Source: Caulobacter segnis (GTDB lineage: Bacteria; Pseudomonadota; Alphaproteobacteria; Caulobacterales; Caulobacteraceae). Taken from it: 44,451 nucleotides of DNA. Shown here piece by piece: positions 39,137 to 44,451 of this stretch (its first letter is position 1; each line of letters begins with the position of its first letter). The notes under the pieces are model-generated. The model was not told the DNA's origin. It ran no database searches and worked only from the letters and a program-made list of their open reading frames with translations. Where the stretch lies: assembly GCF_003243465.1 (NCBI RefSeq), contig NZ_QFQZ01000037.1, positions 1-44,451 on the forward strand. The letters run 5' to 3'. The position numbers were made by a program, and so were the translations under genes.

Positions 39137-40636
39137 CTACGAATAACGGAAGGCCGGGTCATCCAGGTCGATGTTCGGGAAGATCTCCTTCTCGCTCCAG
39201 TAGTCCTGGGTGTGGCGCCATTCGGGCTTGTCGCCGGCCTTGGGCAACAGGTGCATGTTGCGCATCAGGTAGCCGGGGTTGAAGTCCTCGGGATCGATCC
39301 AACTCCCGATCTTCATGGCCTTGTCCTCGGGGCGCAGAGCCACCTCGACCTGCCTTTTGCCGGCCTTTTCCATATGCGTGAGCAGGCGGCAGACGAAGTC
39401 GCCGATCAGGTCGGCGCGCAGGGTCCAGCTGGCGCGGAAGTAGCCGAACACCCAGACGAGGTTCGGCACGCCGGTGAACATCATGCCGCGATAGGTGACG
39501 GTGTCGGCGAAATCGAGCGGCTCGCCGTCGATCTCGAAGGCGATGTCGCCCAGCACGCTGAGGTCAAAGCCCGTGGCGGTGATGATGACGTCCGCTTCCA
39601 GCGCTTGGCCGGACTTCAGCAGAAGCCCTTTCTCGGTGAAGCGCTCGATCTCGTCGGTGACGACCGAGGCCTTGCCCGAGGCGATGCCCTGGAAAAGGTC
39701 GCCGTCCGGCACGAAGGCGATCCGCTGGCGCCAGGGGCGATAGCGCGGGGTGAAGTGCTTCCCGATGTCGAAGTCCTCGCCGAGGAACAGCTTCACGCCT
39801 TCGAGCAGCTCGGCCTTCACGGTGTCGGCCTCGGCGATCGAGCGGCGGGTGAACTCGTGCTGGTCGAACAGCACCTTGCGGCGGACGATCTCGTGGATCC
39901 AGCTTTCGTCGATCTCCAGCTGGCGCAAGATGTTGGCCAGCTCGTTCTCGTTGCGGCCGGGCACGAAGTAGGTGGGCGAGCGCTGCAGCAGGGTGACGTG
40001 GTCGCAGTCGCCGGCGATATTGGGAACCAGGGTGGCGGCGGTCGCGCCGGAGCCGATGACCACGACCTTCTTGCCCTTCAGGTCGAGGTCCTTCGGCCAG
40101 GTCTGCGGGTGGACGATGCGGCCCTGGTAGCGGTCCATGTCCGGCCATTCGGGCGTGTAGCCCACCGAATGCCGGTAATAGCCCTGGCACATCCAGAGGA
40201 AGTTGGTGGTGTAGGTCTCGACGCCGTCGGGGCCGGAGACGGTCAGGGTCCAGAGCTTGTCCTGGCTGGACCACTCGGCGTGGGTGATCCGGCGCCGATA
40301 GCGGATGTGGCGGGCCAGGTCGTTCTCGTCGATCACTTCGCCCATGTAGTTCAGGATCTCGGCGGCGGTGGCGATCGGCGGACCAACCCAGGGCTTGAAG
40401 CGGTAGCCGAAAGTGTAGAGATCGCTATCCGAGCGGATGCCGGGATAGGTGTGGGTCAGCCAGGTGCCGCCGAAGCTCTCCAGCGCCTCCAGCACGACGA
40501 AGCGCGTTCCCGGCCGCTGATGCGTCAGGTGATAGGCGCCGCCGACGCCGGAAATGCCGGCCCCCACGATGATGACGTCGAAATGCTCGCTGGCCGCGCC
40601 GCGCGCGGTCTTCTGAAGCGTCGCCGCTTCGTCCAT
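39137..40636 (-). CDS. Flavin-containing monooxygenase, Baeyer-Villiger type
   Basis: 499 aa. Two Rossmann motifs are visible: FDVIIVGAGISGVGGAYHL (FAD, residues 20-38) and KVVVIGSGATAATLVPNIAG (NADPH). Between them is YQGRIVHPQTWP, which fits the Baeyer-Villiger fingerprint FxGxxxHxxxWP with Tyr for Phe. The enzyme should insert oxygen next to a carbonyl, or oxidise N/S atoms, at the cost of NADPH. The substrate is unknown. Downstream part has VIITATGFDLSVLGDIAFE typical of the family. GGGAGGAAC upstream serves as RBS. An operator-like palindrome lies at 40699. Confidence 0.9.
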   Translation of the reverse strand: MDEAATLQKTARGAASEHFDVIIVGAGISGVGGAYHLTHQRPGTRFVVLEALESFGGTWLTHTYPGIRSDSDLYTFGYRFKPWVGPPIATAAEILNYMGEVIDENDLARHIRYRRRITHAEWSSQDKLWTLTVSGPDGVETYTTNFLWMCQGYYRHSVGYTPEWPDMDRYQGRIVHPQTWPKDLDLKGKKVVVIGSGATAATLVPNIAGDCDHVTLLQRSPTYFVPGRNENELANILRQLEIDESWIHEIVRRKVLFDQHEFTRRSIAEADTVKAELLEGVKLFLGEDFDIGKHFTPRYRPWRQRIAFVPDGDLFQGIASGKASVVTDEIERFTEKGLLLKSGQALEADVIITATGFDLSVLGDIAFEIDGEPLDFADTVTYRGMMFTGVPNLVWVFGYFRASWTLRADLIGDFVCRLLTHMEKAGKRQVEVALRPEDKAMKIGSWIDPEDFNPGYLMRNMHLLPKAGDKPEWRHTQDYWSEKEIFPNIDLDDPAFRYS

Positions 40637-40698
40637 GCTCGTTCCTCCCGTGCCGGCCGTAATGCGGCCTGGACCCTTGGCGTCTCTGTCGGACGCTC

Positions 40699-40717
40699 AA
40701 GTGATCATCGTACACTT
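40699..40717. promoter_or_regulatory. Imperfect palindrome AAGTG-N9-CACTT upstream of monooxygenase gene
   Basis: AAGTGATCATCGTACACTT has 5 complementary base pairs at its ends and one more inside. It lies 63 bp upstream of the monooxygenase start on the minus strand, in a position for a repressor or activator. No regulator gene is adjacent, so the binding protein is unknown. Confidence 0.3.
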
Positions 40718-40770
40718 AGAGGGTCGCGCGGCGCTTGCGTTGAATCAAGCAAAACCCGCGAGCGCGGTGT

Positions 40771-41235
40771 TTAGGGGGCGGCGCGCGAGGCCAGCACCGA
40801 CGGACCGTCGATCCGGGTCCACAGCTGCGACTTGCACAGGAAGTTGCCGATCACGCAGCCCTTGGCGCGCATGGTCTTGGGATCGACGATCTCGGCGGTG
40901 CCGACCAGGGTGACCTTCAGGGTCGGGACCCAGACGCGGCCCTTCAGGGAGCCGTTGTTCTGGGCCTCGAAGTCACGCAGAAGCTGCTTGCCGATCAGGG
41001 TGTCCGTGCCGGACTTGCGCGCGTCGGCCTCGGCCTTGGGGCTGGCCCAGACCACGGTGCCGCAGGTGCTGGGGCCGCAGTCCTTGATCTCGAGATGGAC
41101 GCTGTTCTTGGGATTGCGCCAGACGCCATAGCTGCGCGCGATGTCGCCGCCGTCAGCGGCGTGGGCCGAAGCGGTGATGGCGGTCATGCCCAGGGTCGCC
41201 GCAAGGGCGGCCTTTGCAAGTTTCACGAAACGCAT
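40771..41235 (-). CDS. DUF2147 domain secreted protein
   Basis: 154 aa. A signal peptide (MRFVKLAKAALAATLGMTAI, cleavage near AHAADG) precedes a DUF2147 core: YGVWRNPKNSVHLEIKDCGP and STCGTVVWASPKAEADAR, then GRVWVPTLKVTLVGTAEIVD and the C-terminal KGCVIGNFLCKSQLWTRID. DUF2147 proteins are small periplasmic or secreted proteins of unknown role, with a beta-rich fold; four Cys may form disulphides. It is divergent from the acyl-CoA dehydrogenase gene. Confidence 0.88.
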   Translation of the reverse strand: MRFVKLAKAALAATLGMTAITASAHAADGGDIARSYGVWRNPKNSVHLEIKDCGPSTCGTVVWASPKAEADARKSGTDTLIGKQLLRDFEAQNNGSLKGRVWVPTLKVTLVGTAEIVDPKTMRAKGCVIGNFLCKSQLWTRIDGPSVLASRAAP

Positions 41236-41312
41236 AGTCGTTGATGCAGTTTTTCTTGTTGAGAACGGTCAGACTCGACGATCGCCATTTGGGCCGAACG
41301 CGGATCGTTATC

Positions 41313-41373
41313 AAGGGGTGTGGCCTTCCTGCCGATTCAAGTCGTGTAACGGAGGATTTCAGGCCACACCCTT
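41313..41373. repeat. Inverted repeat GGGTGTGGCCT / AGGCCACACCC between divergent genes
   Basis: Arms at 41316-41326 and 41361-41371 are perfect over 11 bp; they extend to about 13 bp with one extra G on the left. The loop is 34 nt. It lies 122 bp before the acyl-CoA dehydrogenase start and 80 bp from the DUF2147 start. It may be a regulator site or a leader hairpin. No T-run follows. Confidence 0.5.
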
Positions 41374-41494
41374 CGTGATGGCTGCCGGGCGTCCGGAACG
41401 CTCGCCGCGCGCGCGATTGACAGCCGCCCGTCGGCGCCGCAGTCAGACGGAAACAAGTGAGGGCTGTTCTGCCCCGATCGGGAGGATGTCGCGC

Positions 41495-42634
41495 ATGGAT
41501 TTCGCGCTGAATGATGATCAAGTCGCAATCCAGGATGCGGCGCGCGCGTTCGCCGAAGGACAGCTTGCCCCGCATTCCGCCGGCTGGGACGAGCGGAAGC
41601 ACTTCCCGGTCGACGTGCTGCGCCAGGCCGCCGAGCTCGGCTTCGCCGGAATCTATGTGAACGAGGATGTCGGCGGCAGCGGCCTGTCGCGCCTCGACGC
41701 CTCGATCATTTTCGAGGCCCTGAGCTACGGCGACGTGCCCGTTGCCGCTTATTTGACCATTCACAACATGGCCTCGTGGATGATCGACCGGTTCGGTTCG
41801 GACGATCTGCGCCGCCGTTACCTGCCGCGCCTGACCTCCATGGCGCTGATCGCCAGCTATTGCCTGACCGAGCCCGGCTCGGGCTCGGACGCCGCGGCGA
41901 TGCGCACCACGGCCAGATTGGACGGCGATCACTATGTCCTGAACGGCGGCAAGGCGTTCATTTCCGGCGGCGGCGTCTCGGACGTCTATGTCGTGATGGC
42001 CCGCACGGGCGGCGAGGGCGCCAAGGGCGTCTCGGCCTTCGTGGTCGAGAAGGGGACGCCGGGCCTGAGCTTCGGCGCCAATGAGCGCAAGATGGGCTGG
42101 AACGCCCAGCCGACAGCGCAGGTGAACTTCGACAACTGCCGCGTGCCGGTCGAGAACCGCATCGGCCAGGAAGGCGAGGGCTTCCGCTTCGCCATGATGG
42201 GCCTGGACGGCGGCCGACTGAACATCGCCTCCTGCTCGCTGGGCGGCGCCCAGTTCGCGCTCGACACCGCCAAGGCCTATCTGGAGACCCGCAACCAGTT
42301 CGGCCGGCCGCTGAAGGACTTCCAGGCCCTGCAGTTCAAGCTGGCCGACATGGCGACGGAGCTGGAGGCCGCCCGCCTGATGGTCCGCCGCGCGGCCCAC
42401 GCGCTGGACAACCGCCACCCCGAGGCGACCAAGCTGTGCGCCATGGCCAAGCGCTTCGCCACCGACGCCGGCTTCCAGGTGGCCAATGACGCCTTGCAGC
42501 TGCATGGCGGCTACGGCTACCTCCAGGACTATCCGCTGGAGCGCATCGTGCGCGACCTGCGGGTGCACCAGATCCTGGAAGGGACCAACGAGATCATGCG
42601 CGTCATCATCGCCCGCGAGATGTTCCGCCAGTGA
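41495..42634 (+). CDS. Acyl-CoA dehydrogenase (isobutyryl-CoA dehydrogenase-like)
   Basis: 379 aa. FAD-dependent alpha,beta-dehydrogenation of an acyl-CoA, electrons going to ETF and ETF-QO. Family motifs: YCLTEPGSGSDAAAMRTTAR, ISGGGVSDVYVVMARTGGEG, and C-terminal LHGGYGYLQDYPLERIVRDL, then HQILEGTNEIMRVIIAREM with the likely catalytic Glu in LEGTNE. The nearby HIBCH-like gene suggests isobutyryl-CoA, so the valine pathway; a short-chain substrate is likely. I chose ATG 41495, nine bases after GGAGG; the ATG at 41486 follows GGAGG with no space. The next gene starts 7 bp after. Confidence 0.92.
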   Translation: MDFALNDDQVAIQDAARAFAEGQLAPHSAGWDERKHFPVDVLRQAAELGFAGIYVNEDVGGSGLSRLDASIIFEALSYGDVPVAAYLTIHNMASWMIDRFGSDDLRRRYLPRLTSMALIASYCLTEPGSGSDAAAMRTTARLDGDHYVLNGGKAFISGGGVSDVYVVMARTGGEGAKGVSAFVVEKGTPGLSFGANERKMGWNAQPTAQVNFDNCRVPVENRIGQEGEGFRFAMMGLDGGRLNIASCSLGGAQFALDTAKAYLETRNQFGRPLKDFQALQFKLADMATELEAARLMVRRAAHALDNRHPEATKLCAMAKRFATDAGFQVANDALQLHGGYGYLQDYPLERIVRDLRVHQILEGTNEIMRVIIAREMFRQ

Positions 42635-42641
42635 GCGTCGG

Positions 42642-43241
42642 ATGATTTATCTCTGTCGCCACGGCCAGACCTTCCACAACCGGGAAGGCCGCATGCAGGG
42701 CCAGACCGAGTCGGACCTGACGCCTTTGGGGCAGGCCCAGGCGGCGGCGATGGGCGAGCTTCTGCTCGACCTCATCCGTCGCGATCCGCCGGCCGATTGG
42801 CGCATCGTGGCCAGTCCCTTGCGGCGCGCTCGCCAGACCGCCGAGATCATCGGCGCGCGCCTAGGTCTCCCGGTCGCGTTCGAGGATCGCCTGATGGAGA
42901 TCAGCGTCGGCGACTGGTCGAACCGCCTGCGCGACGAGGTCAAGAGTGAGAACCCGGCGCTCCTGAGCGATCCCGAATGGGCCTTCAAGTCGCCCGGCGG
43001 CGAGACCTACGAGGACATCATGGCTCGCCTTTCCGGCTGGCTGGCCGATCAGGCGCCCGAGCCGGAGCGCCGGCTGGTCGTGGTCAGTCATGGCATCGCC
43101 GGCTGGATGCTGCGCGGCGCCTATGCCGGTCTGCCGCGCGAGCAGGTGATCCGCCTCGACACCCCGCAGGACGCCATCTTCCGGCTCGCGAACGGGCAGA
43201 TCGATCGCCTGTCGTGCGCGCCCGTCGCCGAACCCGCCTAG
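42642..43241 (+). CDS. Histidine phosphatase family protein
   Basis: 199 aa. The catalytic motif is MIYLCRHGQTFHNREGRMQG (RHG at residues 6-8), with VASPLRRARQTAEIIGARL, and the second His in LVVVSHGIAGWMLRGAYAG. Members dephosphorylate small molecules or proteins; the substrate is unknown here. The start is 7 bp after the acyl-CoA dehydrogenase stop and the stop is 7 bp before the next ATG, so the three genes form an operon. Its role in that operon is not obvious from the family. Confidence 0.9.
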   Translation: MIYLCRHGQTFHNREGRMQGQTESDLTPLGQAQAAAMGELLLDLIRRDPPADWRIVASPLRRARQTAEIIGARLGLPVAFEDRLMEISVGDWSNRLRDEVKSENPALLSDPEWAFKSPGGETYEDIMARLSGWLADQAPEPERRLVVVSHGIAGWMLRGAYAGLPREQVIRLDTPQDAIFRLANGQIDRLSCAPVAEPA

Positions 43242-43248
43242 GACAAGC

Positions 43249-44301
43249 ATGACCGAAGACCCCGAAGTCCTGATCCGCGTCGAGAAGAACGTCGGCCGCA
43301 TCACGCTCAATCGACCCAAGGCCCTCCACGCCCTCACCCTGGGGATGTGCGAGACGATGATCGGCGCTCTGCTGGACTGGCAGGAAGATCCCGAGATCTA
43401 CATGGTCCTGATCGACCATGCGGGCGAGCGGGGCTTCTGCGCCGGCGGCGACATCCGCATGCTGGCCGAGAGCGGTGCCAAGGATGGCGTCGAGGCCCGG
43501 AAGTTCTTCCACACCGAATATCAGCTCAACCACCTGCTGTTCACCTACGACACGCCCGTGGTGGCGATCATGGATGGCGTGGTGATGGGCGGCGGCGTCG
43601 GGATTTCGATGCCGGCCCACGTGCGGATCGCCACCGAGCGCACCACGTTCGCCATGCCCGAGACGGGCATCGGCCTGTTTCCCGACGTCGGCGGCGGATG
43701 GTACCTGCCGCGCCTGCCGGGCAAGGCGGGGCTGTGGCTGGCGCTGACAGGCGCGCGGATCAAGGGCGCGGACTGCATGCGGCTGGGCGTCGCCACCCAC
43801 TTCGTGGAGTTCGGCGCCGTCGAGGGGCTGAAGAAGGCCATCGTCGCCGATCCGCGCCGCATCGAAGAGACCCTGCGCAAGTACCGCGCCGACGCCGGCA
43901 AGGCCTCGCTGCTGGGCTTCGAGCAGGACCTCAACCGCCTGTTCGTCGGCGAGAGCGTCGATCAGATCGTTGAATTTCTGACCCTCGACTCCAGCGATTG
44001 GGGCAAGGCTCAGCTGGAGGTGATGAAGACCAAGTCGCCCCAGACGATGAAGGTCGCCTTCGAGCAGCTGAAGCGCGGCGCGGCCATGACCGACTTCGCC
44101 GACAACATGGCCATGGAGTATCGGATCGGCTCGCGCGTCGTCCGCAAGCACGACTTCATCGAGGGCGTGCGGGCGGTGATCATCGACAAGGACAACGCCC
44201 CGCGTTGGAATCCCGCCCGCCTTGAAGATGTCACCGACGTGATGTTGGACGAGATTTTCGCGCCCCTGCCGGCGGCCGAGGAATGGTCGCCGCTGACGTG
44301 A
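43249..44301 (+). CDS. Enoyl-CoA hydratase/isomerase family protein, 3-hydroxyisobutyryl-CoA hydrolase-like
   Basis: 350 aa, the length of HIBCH proteins, longer than classical crotonases (about 260). The crotonase motifs are VGRITLNRPKALHALTLGM, GERGFCAGGDIRML and VVAIMDGVVMGGGVGISMPA; and FAMPETGIGLFPDVGGGWYL holds the likely catalytic Glu. The C-terminal helix region beyond 230 (KTKSPQTMKVAFEQLKRG) is found in HIBCH. HIBCH releases 3-hydroxyisobutyrate from its CoA ester in valine breakdown. Operon context with an isobutyryl-CoA dehydrogenase-like gene supports this over a plain hydratase. Confidence 0.9.
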   Translation: MTEDPEVLIRVEKNVGRITLNRPKALHALTLGMCETMIGALLDWQEDPEIYMVLIDHAGERGFCAGGDIRMLAESGAKDGVEARKFFHTEYQLNHLLFTYDTPVVAIMDGVVMGGGVGISMPAHVRIATERTTFAMPETGIGLFPDVGGGWYLPRLPGKAGLWLALTGARIKGADCMRLGVATHFVEFGAVEGLKKAIVADPRRIEETLRKYRADAGKASLLGFEQDLNRLFVGESVDQIVEFLTLDSSDWGKAQLEVMKTKSPQTMKVAFEQLKRGAAMTDFADNMAMEYRIGSRVVRKHDFIEGVRAVIIDKDNAPRWNPARLEDVTDVMLDEIFAPLPAAEEWSPLT

Positions 44302-44361
44302 CGGATGTCGTGCGCTAACGTGGTCGACAACGATATAAAGTGCCGGTTTGGAAGGATCGCC

Positions 44362-44451
44362 ATGCGTAAGCCGCTTCTCAGTCTCGTCGCCGTGCTCGGC
44401 CTCGCCGCCTGCGCCACGCAACCGATGCTGGGACCGCCGCCGCCTCCGCCT
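44362..44451 (+). CDS. Lipoprotein, N-terminal part only (window end)
   Basis: 30 aa are visible: MRKPLLSLVAVLGLAACATQ, then PMLGPPPPPP. The lipobox LAAC with Cys17 makes it a lipoprotein anchored in the outer or inner membrane. A proline run follows. The rest is outside the window, so the protein family cannot be named. RBS GGAAGGA lies 4-10 nt before the ATG. Confidence 0.7.
   Translation, partial: MRKPLLSLVAVLGLAACATQPMLGPPPPPP

Overview
The window is about 44.5 kb of GC-rich, densely coded chromosome from an alphaproteobacterium, very probably a Caulobacter species (or a close Caulobacteraceae relative). The strongest marker is popZ at 2535-3083, the Caulobacter polar organizing protein, lying between a TolC/RsaF-type outer-membrane channel gene and valS. 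Alphaproteobacterial features also include a GTTC-N7-GTTC LexA box, an ECF42-type sigma factor paired with a DGPF-domain protein, and an Amt-PII pair. It reads as core chromosome: I see no integrase, insertion sequence, prophage, CRISPR array or rRNA operon.

Layout. 1-9.6 kb: the 3' part of tRNA-Asn(GTT), a PIMT-like protein with a degenerate SAM motif, the TolC-family channel, popZ, valS, a secreted serine hydrolase (minus strand), an acyl-CoA ligase preceded by a PsrA-like palindrome, and a DUF1801 protein. 9.6-18 kb: a Tat-exported amidase, tlyA, a glycine-zipper protein, a TrmA/RlmD-like RNA m5U methyltransferase with an acyltransferase-3 membrane protein, the DGPF/ECF42 pair, and a PA0069-type radical SAM protein with a LexA box. 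18-27.8 kb: a short glycosyltransferase-like protein, a lytic transglycosylase, a family-4-like uracil-DNA glycosylase, ETF-ubiquinone oxidoreductase, a TPR lipoprotein, ispE, a secreted cyclophilin, and a Nudix gene overlapping an Amj-type lipid II flippase. 27.8-35 kb: amt-glnK, a DUF486 membrane protein, a fasciclin protein, glyQ-glyS, and a GIY-YIG protein. 35-44.5 kb: a di-haem cytochrome c lipoprotein, a PF10118 protein divergent from a TetR regulator, Nudix-hemB, a Baeyer-Villiger-type monooxygenase, a DUF2147 protein, an acyl-CoA dehydrogenase/phosphatase/HIBCH-like operon (probably valine catabolism), and the start of a lipoprotein.

How the genes fit together. Several are housekeeping: translation (valS, glyQS, tlyA, the m5U methyltransferase), isoprenoid (ispE) and haem (hemB) synthesis, cell-wall turnover and precursor flipping (lytic transglycosylase, Amj), ammonium uptake and its sensor (amt, glnK). 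A lipid/branched-chain oxidation theme is scattered through the window (acyl-CoA ligase, acyl-CoA dehydrogenase, HIBCH-like hydrolase, and ETF-QO, which passes acyl-CoA dehydrogenase electrons to quinone).

The parts genes do not explain are three intergenic paired-hairpin repeats (17976-18115, 18662-18775, 34545-34662), one 16 bp from an AT-richer GIY-YIG gene; a strong terminator ending only 18 nt before the glyQ start codon; and several palindromes placed as regulator sites. I found no wholly new multi-gene system. The most promising leads are the hairpin repeat/GIY-YIG neighbourhood, the SOS-controlled radical SAM gene and the possible glyQS attenuator.
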